Positions 1 through 11,700 of a stretch of DNA of 64,000 bases are shown here, one piece after another. This stretch comes from Calliphora vicina (Eukaryota; Arthropoda; Insecta; Diptera; Calliphoridae), in assembly GCF_958450345.1 (NCBI RefSeq), contig NC_088780.1:29101667-29165666 (forward strand), in the 5' to 3' direction. The notes under the pieces were generated by a model, which saw nothing but the letters and a program-made list of their open reading frames with translations, did not search any database and was not told the origin of the DNA. Position 1 is the stretch's first letter. The number at the start of each line of letters is the position of its first letter. A program made the position numbers and the translations under genes.

Positions 1-740
1 ATAGGTTGTTTAAAGTTTTAGTTTCCACCAGGAGTGAGTGAACCGAATATATACAGGCGGTTCTCAAATAAGTTGTGGTGTTGTTTCAAATGATTTCTTT
101 GACGAATTTTGGATATGTATCTCAAACCGTCTTCCGAATGAATGTAGTGCTTTTCATGTTGAAATAATGGTAGCTGGTAATACACAACATTACAATATTG
201 GTATTTTTGTCGACAGCCAGGCGGCATTTCTCTCACTGCCTAATCAACTTCATTTTCATTAGTCAGGGAATGTAAGAATGCTCTGTCAAGGCTAGGTCGT
301 CTATCTGACATTAATTTAGTTTGCGTCTCTGCGCATAGAGATTACTACGGCAATGAACATGCAGTCGAGTTAGCAAGAATGGGATCTGCTTTGGATAACT
401 CCAATGTGGTTTCAGTAGCAATGAAAAAAAGTATTATCTTCAGACGCTTTCTTTCAAAGGCAATTAAATGTTAAAGTTTAATGAAAACCCGTAATAGAAT
501 GAATATATCGAGGTTGCTGTCAGTATTAACTTGGACTCCCCTTAAGCGACCATTGCGTAGCTGCAAGGATAGGGAAAACCAGGAAACGTTCTTTCCACCT
601 TCTCTGTGAATGCCCAGACCAGCGTGTCCAAAGGCAACTACATAATTACCAACCTAGCTAAGATATTAGGGTCTAGACTTAATGACCTACTGAGATATCT
701 CACGACTACAGGTTGGGTCTAATAACTTCGACATTTAAAT
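1..740 (+). mobile_element. Non-LTR retrotransposon RNase H / 3' end relic
   Basis: The plus strand keeps pieces of the RNase H domain and C-terminus of a Jockey/I-type non-LTR element, in several frames. Positions 38-262 read IYTGGSQ, then FHVEIMV and IGIFVDSQAAF, which correspond to the RNase H blocks IYTDGS, FQAEI and VDSQAA. Another frame from about 268 reads ECKNALSRLGRL, then VSAHRDYYGNEHAVELA, the usual HRDxxGNExADELA block. About 560-722 keeps the terminal Cys/His and TTGW-like remnants. Frameshifts and stops are present, so it is a dead, 5'-truncated copy. It lies in or beyond the Rim intron that precedes the C2B exons. The clade (Jockey, I or R1) is not determined. Confidence 0.8.
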
Positions 741-2573
741 GACACTACATCTGACGACATTTCTTGTCAAAACGGTGTCCTTTCGACTCTACTTGTCCAC
801 GTAAAGCAACCAACCAACCATATATTACGGAAATACTTATCTCGATCACTTCGTTATAGTATAATAACAGTATTCGTTAAGTTCATAAATATCATAAATA
901 TATATTTGACGTATTCAAAATGTAGAGTACTTGGCTTGGTAATGTAGTAAAAGGGCACATTAGCACGAACTAAAAACAATTATTTGTCAATAAATAGCTC
1001 TTCTGCTTTTTTACTAGTCCAAGAAATATGTACAAGAAATACGGAAATACGTTGCAATTTCACCAGCCTTCTTTTATTTCAAAATATACATAGTTATTCT
1101 GCAGAATCCAAGCTTTATAAATTTGGTCATAATTTTTTTTTTTATTAATTTCGGTCCAAAAACATGTAAATATTTATTAATAATAATATGTAAATCAAAT
1201 TCATAAGCGATATATTAAAATTGTATAATTCAGACCTAAAGTATTTTTAAAAATTTTTATAATGGTCATGTGCATAGGTTTTAAATTTCACAGCTTTAAT
1301 GAAGCTTTTACTGAGAAGTTTTTCATATAGATTTTTCTAACCTGTAAAAATAATTTAATACCGATTTGATGTTTTTAGCCATCAGAACTCTACTAAAGCT
1401 TTTACTAGTCAGTAAGTGAAATAGCTTTAAAAGTCCATTAAATTATGATCAATTGAAATATATGTATTTATTATAAAGCTTACCGATATAAATCCTGGTA
1501 AAAATCTAGAAAAAGTAATCTTAAACTATGAATGTATTATGTAAGTAATAAGTAAAAGTGTAGCTTTACTTTAAAATCTAGTATTTACTAAATTGTTAGC
1601 ATTTTATTGTATATGTAAAGGAGTTAACAAACATAATGGAAAATAATTAAAGAAAACTACATGCAGAAACTGTAACAAACTTCTGTAAACTATATTTATG
1701 TGGGTACGAGTTATATTGTTGGAAATGTTGTAGCAAAATGTAAATAGGGAAATTCTTATAAAATGTGTATTAAAACAAAATGTTAGTGATTGAAATGTTT
1801 TTTAAAAAAATAAATTAACTAGCAGTATGCATAAACTAAAAGCTTTTTATGTTTATACGAAAATAAAATTATTAGAAATAAGTTGTACTTGAGTAAAGAA
1901 ATGCTTTTTAGCTACTCTTTGTAAAGAAAGCTTTTCACAACAACAGTTTTATTTCTCTTATTTTTTCGCAAAGAAAAGAACTAAAATGAGTAAAAGCTTT
2001 CTTCAAAGGGTGGAGCTTTTCAATGTTTGGTTATTATTTTTAGTAATTAGCCAAAGTAAAAGCCTAAAAATACGTATCGACTTTGGATTGGATTGTTTTG
2101 GTTATTTTGTTAAACTTTATTTTAATGTTATTTTTTAAAATAAATTTAAGGGAAATTTTTATAAATTTTGGCTGTAATAATTTTTACTTTTATTTTTTTT
2201 TTATTTTTGTAGTCAAATGGATTAAGGGATGTGGTAATGGTTTCGCAAATTTTCTTAATAAATTCTTAAAAACTTAATAATTACAATATGGTTGTTGTTG
2301 AATTGATTAAATTATTTAGTTATCAAATAAATTAAGCTCTCAAAAGCTTAAAGCTAATTTAGCATAGCTTTATTGTTGTTTTTAGGTTATTAATTAGTTA
2401 ATAAATTAATCACTTGAGATCTTAAAAACTAATGTTTATCATCATTATTTATAAAATATAAAAAGTACAAAACTAAGAAATAAAAAAAAATAATAAAATT
2501 AATAAATTATTTAACTAAACTATAATAAAAATTAAGAGAAAAAAAAATAATAGAGAAAAATAGATTTGCGAAC
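741..2573. other. AT-rich intron of Rim, no gene seen
   Basis: No exon-like or transposase-like sequence is visible. The stretch is A/T homopolymer-rich and carries many copies of AAGCTTTT-like words (near 1306, 1396, 1840, 1929, 1996 and 2016). It is most simply the intron downstream of the last visible Rim exon. Confidence 0.6.
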
Positions 2574-2745
2574 CTGTCCCCACCACTACCGGCTCCAGGA
2601 TCAACTAAGCCTTCGCCACCATCGGCTTCAGATGACGAGCCACGCGACAGAACCGCTCGTATCTCACCTGGCAATACTTCCTCACTGCGATTCACCGTAA
2701 ATGAGCTTTTACCCTTTTTTCCAAAGCCCATACGTCTTTTACGAC
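2574..2745 (-). CDS. Rim: Rim exon: basic block before C2B
   Basis: The acceptor ...acaaaag precedes 2745 and the donor gttcgc follows 2574. The exon completes a Gly codon and then reads RKRRMGFGKKGKSSFTVNRSEE followed by LPGEIRAVLSRGSSSEADGG. The basic stretch followed by a TV.RS/ST.E segment is what vertebrate RIMs have just before the linker to C2B. It ends with two bases of a codon, so the next exon, expected beyond the left edge, must supply one base. The donor (CAG/gttcgc) is not a strong match, so an alternative 3' boundary is possible. Confidence 0.85.
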
Positions 2746-5700
2746 CTTTTGTTTCAAATTTTAACGTAAAATTTTATTGGTTTATTTTTTTGTTTTTTGT
2801 TAATTTAATTTCAAAATTGTTAGTACAATTAAAGCAAAATACTATTGTTCAAAAAGAAATACATTAAAATTAGAGTGAACTAAATAAAAGATCTAAAAAT
2901 GAAAAACGAAAATGATTTCTAATCGAAAGGGAAAACAAAAAACTTAAACAAAATATTTAAATTATATTATTAGTTGAACGAAAATGATGTTTATATTTTG
3001 TTTTTAATAACGGCCATGACGTAAAAGTTGATTTCTTGTTTGGACTCATGATCTTGGTTAGATTTCTGTGATACTTTTTCTTTCGATTTTGTTTTTTTGA
3101 TTGATATGTACATAAAAAAATGTTAACAAACTATTGGAACATAAGAAAAAGCTTACCTGTTGCTGATAGCTGGGAGGTGGAGTTGGATTTTTTACCCATG
3201 CCACTACCGCTTTTGGGTGAACGTTCTTGGTCCAAAGCACCTTTTTTACGATCCTGGGCGGTGTCTGATAAACTGCCATCTAATTGAAGATAAATTAGTA
3301 GAAAATACAATAAAATTACAATAAACTGTAAGTAAATTTTATACTACAAATTCAACTATAACCAAAAGCTCTATCCAAAAGCTATAAAAAGTTAAACTTT
3401 TCTACAATATATAATATTAGGAATACTTAGAAAGTTCACATATAATTAGTTTTAAAATTGGTTTATTATTTTTATTATTGCAGTCAATAAAACTTCAAAT
3501 GTTCCCGAAAGCTTTTCAACAGTTTGTATAAACATCATAGAAAAGCTTTGCTAGAACTTTTTGTATTTATTCGGATATGCATTAGCTTATTCATATCATT
3601 ATTCCCTTTTCTAAAACAAACTAATTTTCAAAAAAGCTGTGGAAATGGTTTGCAAAAGCTTGACTAATAATTCTGTATACGAGGAAAATCAATAATTTAA
3701 GAGTCTTAAAATATTTCTCAAATTAGTTACGCGATATGATAGTCTATTACTAAGAATTTCAAAACAATTTACGGAATTTCTTTAAAAGTTTGGGGAGGTC
3801 TTGCTTATGAATAGTAAATTAAATATTTCATTAAATAAAAAGAAGGTTTCCAATATTTAATTCTTACAAAAGTTTACTTGCAAATTACAATATCCTACAC
3901 TTACCGACTTTTTCATCAGCACTCTGTATTAGATTGGGATCATCCTTTTTATCACCGCCTTCAGCTTTCGTATCAACGTATTCACTAAAATCATCATCCA
4001 GCATTGCATCAATAGCATCCCAATCGATGGCGGCATCCAGATCAACGGCAGCATCACCATCGGCCGCAGCAGCATCGTCAGTGCCGGCACCAGCCGCAGA
4101 TGAGGATGGATCAACAGCCATGTTGGCATTGGACGGCGATGCGTTTGTTGTTGTTGTTGCCGCCATTGTTGCATTATTCGTTGATGAGGTTGATGTGGTT
4201 GTAGTTGTTGTAGTTGTTGTGAGATTAGTGGTTTGTATGATTGTTGTAGTTGTTGTTGGTTGATTGGTTGATGTGATCGTTCCGTCAGCGTTAACGTTAA
4301 CGTTTTGAGTGGTTGCGTCGTTTGTATTATTGATGGTGGTTGAATGTTTCAATGAGGCACGTTTATTGGGTGATGTGGAATTAGCGACACCATGATGGGA
4401 ATTTGCAAAAGAGGAAGAAGAAGCAGCATTATTAGCATTATTACTACCAGCAACAACATTACCAGCAGTGGCAGTTGTAGTGCCAGCACCACTACCACTC
4501 CCACTGCCAGTTTTCACTGCCTGTTGTTCTAAAACTTCTCCCTTCCCTCTTTGTCTAATACTACCACTACCACTAACTGGCATAGCACTACCGCTACTAC
4601 TACTGTATTGGCGATTCGTGTTGTGATGTTGTGAGGTGTTGTGAGCTGCAGTACGATCGCCGTAATCGTCGTACTCAAAGTACTCTGGCTGATCGTTAAT
4701 ACTGACGAGATTACTGCGATCACTGCCGGTTTCGTGTAGATGTTGTTGGTGTGTACGGCCGCTTTGCCTTTTCGAGGAGGCAGACGAGGCCATGGCCGAT
4801 GGACGTGGTCCCGAACGACCAGTGTCGCCCACCGGTCCCGGACGTTCGTTAGCTGTGTAACCATTAACCATGCCACCGTGCGACATTGATGCAGATGCGT
4901 GTGGACCGGAACCCATATGGGCATCATCGTCGTAGAGCATACGAGAGCCCGGTTCGACTGGCGAAAAATTGTGGGCGTTTTGTGCACTAGGAGGATGCGG
5001 CAAGTTACGACGGCGTTTCTGATATGGCATTGCCGCCGAACCACCATAAAGCTTGTCATGAGTCGAACGGTCCAGGTCTAGGGACATGTGATTTCGTTCA
5101 CGAGCCACGTCATAGCGGCGACGGGAATCGCGGAATTGCGAGGGAGCTACACCACGTCTGGTCCAACCCACGTCCGAGTCATATGTTATGGTCACAATCT
5201 TATCGTCTGTCACCAGGAAATGCGAATGGCTTAAGGGATTAGTGACATCAACATTGGCCCCCATGTACGACTGTCGTATGTTCGTTTCGGAACCGTAACG
5301 GCGAGACAGTTCTTCGTCAAATTGAGCCGGATAGACTTCGTCTTCGTAGCGTATGCGTCGGCGGCCCCAGCTTTTGGCATGCAAGTCATCATAGTCTAAT
5401 GAGCGTGATTGTCCCTCGTGAAACATTTTTCGTCGGTCCAGCGGCGTACGACCCGTGGGAATACCGATTTTGGGTTTCTTTAAGATCGATGGTGGTTGGG
5501 CCCTAGCCTCGGCTATTGGCACAGCCGAGACCAAAGCATCTTCGCTTAGTTGACGGGACAAACGTAACACCGACTGGGTAGGCAACTGAGGGGGTGGGGC
5601 CAACGAGGATTTGGCCTTTTTGTGCGCTGTTGGTGTGGGGGTATGGACATGGTAAGTGGGTACGGCGCCTAAGTCTAACTGAGGGGCAGTCAAGCCGCTG

Positions 5701-8700
5701 ACAAAGTGTTGATCCACACATTCACCGCACATTGCCGTATCGGTGGTGGGCAGTGAGGGCTCCGACGAGGAGGGCTGAAACATGGAAAGGGATGGTCGTC
5801 GCAACAGCTGTTCTGCTGTGTAGGGATAGGCGACAGGGTGATGTTGCGGATGTGGATGAGCGTCTACCAAACAGTAGGGGTCAGCACAAGCCCCTATGGT
5901 TACGCCGGATGAGGCCAAGACGGCATTGGTCGACAATACCACCGGCTGGCTGCCATTCTGACAATGACTGCACGTATTGTCGTAGTGATCGCGTATGTAG
6001 CCGACATACGAGGAGGGTGATGAGGATACTGTGTGAGCATGAGGCTGGCCGGCGTCAACCGTTAAGCCAAAATGCTGGGGATGCTGACGAAAAAAGTTCA
6101 CCACTGGTGATGTTAGACGCTTAAGACCACGCATTGCAACACCACCACCGACGCCGCCACCCATGCCGGCGGCCTCGGCTTCCATGGCACCTAAAAGACT
6201 ATCGGAAGCAAAACCTGGATCGGAAGGGAAATGTGTGAAATTGGCAGCATGCGTTTGAAACTCTGGGAATTGTATGGTGGGTATTGTATGTGGTGGAGGT
6301 GGGTATTGAGGTGGATTAAATGTATTGAGTTGTTGTTGTAGTTGTTGTTGTTGCTGCTGCTGCTGTTGTTGTTGTGTTTGTGTTAGAGGATCTTGTGTGA
6401 GACGTGGCTGTGTTGCTGTATTGGCGCCGCCGCTACTGTTGTCCATCATTATGATGCTGGGTTGGCCGGCATCGAGAAAATATTGCTCGACTAAATCGCC
6501 GCTATTGTCTGTCACCATAAGTTGTGTTGGCAGTTGTGGTTGTGATTGTAGTCCTGCTGCTGCTACGGTTGCCGTATTCGGTGGTGATTCACTGGCAGCC
6601 AATTCGGCAAGACGTTGCAAATGTTCCAGCTGCTCGAGCAGCTGTATCTGCTGTGGTGTCGTCGTTTGCATTTGCATATGCATATGCGAGGGCGGAAATG
6701 CCGTCATGGGCAAAAAGTCACAGTCGTCCACTTCGATGGTGTTTGAGCGAAAACGTTCAAAGAAACCACCTCTGCCGCCGCCGCCGTCGTCGCCGCCACC
6801 TAGACGCATACTAGGGCCAGCAGTTGTTATACTGTTGGGCCCAAAATAAGAGCGCCAATTACGTGGTAAGCTACTGTTATTTTTAGACCAATATTTTGAA
6901 TTCATTTGAATTTTTATTTCAAAGTTGTAAGTGTGTGTGAGTGTGAGTGTGTGGGAGTATTTGTGAGAGTTGAGTTTGTAGTAGAGAAGAGTTGTTGTTA
7001 TTGTTGTATATTTTGTGGTATAGAGTGTTGTAGAGTGTGGAGTGTTGAACATTTTTAGAGGTGAATTTTAATTTGTTGTTGAGTGGTAGCAAAAAATACA
7101 TGCACACAGTGAGAATTTCAAATAAAGTATAAAAAAAAACAACAACGGAAGATAAATTAAAGCAAAAAACCCAAAAGGAAAGAGAAAAGGAACAAAACCA
7201 AATGACGTCCGAGTGGTAAAGAGTAGGTGAACACGTACATATATATACGTTGTTTGTGTGTGTGTGACAGTGAGTGAGTGTATGTGTGAGAAAGTGAATG
7301 TTGGTAGTTGTTGGTGGTAATTGTAGGCACATTTAGAGGCATGTAAAACACAAAATAAAGCGCAGGCGTCATTGAGTCGTTGGTTGAGTAAAAGAGTTGA
7401 AATTATAGTTGAGGTTTTATATATAGATATATATTTTTGTATTTTAGGTTGTTGTTGGTTTTTTCGTTTTTGTTTTAAAACATACATAAAGAAGGGAAAA
7501 CAATAAAAAAAAGAAGAACACATAGTAAACATAAAGAAAGAAAATAGCATGTTTTTTGATATTTGTTTTGTATTATTTTGTTTTAATATTTTATTGTTTA
7601 ATGATTTTCTTTTTTTTTTCTGCTTTTAGCCAAATACGCCAAATACTGTGTACTTTGAAAGTTTTTCGGTTTAATAGATATGAATATATTTTTTGTAGTT
7701 GTTGTATATATTTAATGCCAGCCAGATTGGGTATTTCAACGATTTTGTTTTAGAAGATAAACAGGTTTTATAATTTGTATACATATTTGTTTAATTTGTT
7801 CTCTTTAAGCCAAAACTGCAGTAAATTTTGTGAAAATTTTCCTATTTGCTAAAGATTTTGCTTAATAATAACATTAGATTACTGCACTGCATAAAAGCTT
7901 TTTCTGGTGTAGTTGAAAAGCTTTTACTATTTGTTCTATCTTTCCAATTCTTGTATGAGAAGCTTTTATTTTTTTTTTATCAAAAAAGTGTATGTGATTT
8001 TTATTTGCTGGCATGTACTCACCTGAGACCTCTTGACCCTCGTGGCCGTTCGGATTGTGTGGAGAAAGAACTTGATGTTACACTAACTACGGACTCCATA
8101 TCGGAATCACCAAATTCACCCATGAAATCTTTGTCGGGCGATAGAGAATGTCGTGGTCGCATACGAGTTTCCATCGAGTGCAGATCACTGTCCGAAGCAC
8201 CGGTGTAATGACGTTCCCAGCCACCGCCACCGGTACTACGATACAATGGCTGATGATGTGGCTGACGTGTGCGATGTCGTCCGAAACGGCCACCACCACC
8301 GTTACCAGACGTTAAACGATCATCGAATTCCTGTCCCAAGCGATCACGTATCATAGCGCTGCGTGATGTTTGGGGGACCTGCAAGATTATGAAGATTTGT
8401 GTTTTAACTGTTGTTTTTTCTTTCTTTTTGGTAATTTTTTTTTTTTAATGAAAAATCTTTTATCATGAAAATACTTTTATCATCAAAAAGATTTTTCCAT
8501 CAAAAACTTTTATCACTAAAATACTTTTTAATAAAAGAGCTTTCTACAAAGTTTTTTTTAATGGAAAAACTATTTTTTTCAACTTATAGTTTTTTTATGG
8601 ATAAATATTAAATGAAAAATGCATTTATCACCAAAAAAAACTTTTCATAAAAAGTTTTCTATATACCACCAAAGTTTTTTTTAACGAATATAGTTTTTTT

Positions 8701-11700
8701 TATGGAAAAACAATTTTTTTAAACTTATATGTGAATAAATATTTAATGAAAAATGTATTTATCCTTTTTTTAAAAAAAAAGCTTTTTTCAACCTATAGAT
8801 TTTTTATGGAATAGGATTTTCCAACAAGGTTTTTTTCATTTAAATAAGGAATTTAAAGAGTTTGTTTTGATTTTTTTATGGAAAAAACTTTCATCAAAAA
8901 AATGTATTTATCACCAACAATCCTTTTTTTTAATAAATAAGCTTTTTTCAACCTATAGATTTTTTAGGGAAAAGGATTTTCCAACAAAGTTTTTTTTTAT
9001 AAGAAAAAGCTTTCTACTCCAAAAAAGGTTTTTTTTAATTAAAAAAGTTTTTTCATTCAAAAAAGAAATTTAAAGAGTTTGTTTTGATTTGTTTTTATGG
9101 GAAATGCTATCATTAAAAAAATATTTGTTGAAAAAAGCTTTAAACACACATATTTTTATAGATAAACTTTTATCACCAAAAAGTTTTTTATTAAAATTTT
9201 TTCATAAAAAAGTTTTCTACTGGCTATGAAAAAAGCTTTTTTAAACAAAAATATTTTTTATGAAAATTTTTTCATAAAAGAGTTTTTTGATTAATAAAAG
9301 ACTTTTTTCTTGAAAAGCTTTTTGAACTAAATACTTAGCTTTTAGTTTTTTTGTCGGCAAAAACTTTACAACTAAAAGTCATTTATATGAAAAAAAGACT
9401 TCTTTAACAAAACCATGTTTTGTTAGCTTTTTTCAACAAAAACTTTTATTAGGAAACATGATGTAAAAGCTCAAAAAATATTAGTTGTCTAACTTTATAC
9501 ACACCTTTGGCAGTTGTCTCTTTTTGGGCGAACCAGTCGGCGTGGCAGTCGCTGAGCGCGATTGAAAACGTTGCTGCTGTGATGACGACGATCCCACCCC
9601 ACTATCGTACGGTGTGATAATCGAGGTGCCACCACTGTAAGGCGGTATGCTGCCTATATCGTGGCCCCTATATTCAGGTGGTGACAACGAGCCACGTCTT
9701 GGACTGGAACTGCGATAGTAACCGCTATGATAGGCATCACTTGGAGCAGCTGAATGACTACGTTGGCTTAGACTCATGCCACCAGGACCAGTGGTGGTAG
9801 CACCATTACGACGAAAATAACCACTTTGTGCGCCAGGAGCCTAAAGTTTTCAAAAAAGGGGGAAAATAACACAAAAGAAATAAAATTATAAATAACTAGT
9901 AAAAAAAATGGTATTTAAATAATAAATTTAGACTTAAAAAAACGGCTTTGTAACAAAAATCATTGAAGATTGCATTTTAAACACTACAAAACCGTTTTAT
10001 TGAAAAAATCATGAAACAAAATTATTATAAATTATTTTTAAATTAGTTATTGTTGTTTAAGGTTAAAAAAAAACACTGAAAATTCTTTAAAACTACTTAA
10101 AATTTAGGGTTTTTGTTAGAAAAATTCATTAAATTCAAACAATTTCTTTGAAAAGTAATTTTTATTAAAACAAATATTAGCATAGGGTTTTTTAAAAGAA
10201 AATTGATTATCAAGTAGTAGAGATAGAGTAAAAAAGATTTAAACAGCTTTCCATTTGTCAAAAAAAAAGAAGAGTAGCAAAAGTGGAAAAGTTAAGGAGG
10301 AATTTTGTTTAAAGTGCTTAAAATGCTGAGGGAATTTTCAAAGGAGTCAGTTTTAATGATTTTAAATATTTGATGAAAAAAGCTGTAACAAATGAATGGC
10401 TTTAATGGAATTAAAAGCTTTTCCTGAACTCGGGTGGCTATATGAAAGTGCTTTAACGAAAAGTGATTTAAGATATTAAATTCTAAAAGCTCTTCACTAA
10501 TTTTTTAAGTATACTTGTATAATTTATAAAAACTTGTACTTTATAAGTTTCTTTTTGTAAATGCTTTTAGAAAAGCATTTTTCTCTTTTAACAATCCTGC
10601 TGTTATATCCTGCTTAAACTGTTCTGTAGTTGTATTTAATAATTATCTTACTGCTTAGGTATACAAAAATTTCAAACCTGATTGTGATAACTTTGTCCAA
10701 TGCCCGAAACCGTACGATAATCACGAGCTACCATGCCGGCCACTCTTTTACGGCCCTGAGGTGACATATCACGTCTTGAACGACGCTCTTGTAAATCAAT
10801 CTACATATTTTTTTGTTTGTTTGTATTTTTTCAATATTTTTTTTTTCCAAAAGGACCAGAAGGATTAATGTTTGAGGGGGTTATCATTATTAATAACAAT
10901 ATTGCAAGGATTTAGAGTATGTTGGTTGGAAAGTGGGGGGAAAACGTTTACGTACAGGGGCAGATGTTAAGAAAAAAGACAAGATAATAGAAGAAAATGT
11001 TGGTTTTTAACAAAAGAATTCCATAAAATATCTTGACAACACTTATAAAAGAGGACTCTTTTTAAAACAAAATTAAACAAATTTCAAATAAAAAAGTTTT
11101 AGTTTTAATGTGTTTAAGGTGTTGACTGTGATTTGTGTTTAATTACAAAAGCTACTTGGCATTTAAATATGTTACACTTAAAGCTTAAAATACCACAAAA
11201 AAGAAAAATAAAACTAAAATTGTTTGTTAAACTTAAAAGCTGTACAAAACAAAGCTTATAGCTAAAAAAAAAGCTAACATGCATAAATAGTGCTGGAAAG
11301 TCTTTTTTTTATATTTTCAATGTGCATTATAAGAAATAAAGCTTTCTTTTTTAAGTTTTAGTTAAAACTTTTTTTCACAAAAAGTTTCTGTTATAAGTTA
11401 ACGAAGCATGTGTTCTCTTGTATTGTTGTTTTTAAGTTTTAAATTTTATACTTAAAAGTTACATTATTTATTTATTTATTTTTTTTTTTTCATTATTTCA
11501 GTTAAAATTATAGTTTATTTTTTGTTTAGAATTACAACACTTAAATTGATAGATAACCTTAGGAAATGTTCATACATTTTTTTTTAAATTGTTTGTTTTT
11601 TATATTCAATACAAATAGGAAAGTTTATAAAGTTATGGTTTTGAGAAGAAAAAAATTTACACAACATCGATTAAAAAAGTTCAATCTAATTTGTAAACAA

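Noticed and set aside
3934..6849. Long plus-strand and shifted-frame ORFs over the giant Rim exon
   Set aside because: They mirror trinucleotide repeats (poly-Val, poly-Cys, poly-Ser readings) and have no recognisable domain; they are shadows of the minus-strand frame.
6874..7052. In-frame ATG start upstream of the giant Rim exon
   Set aside because: The stretch is AG-free, C/A/T-rich and ends in CAGTAG, so it is the acceptor tract of an intron rather than coding sequence; the splice phase from the preceding exon fits.
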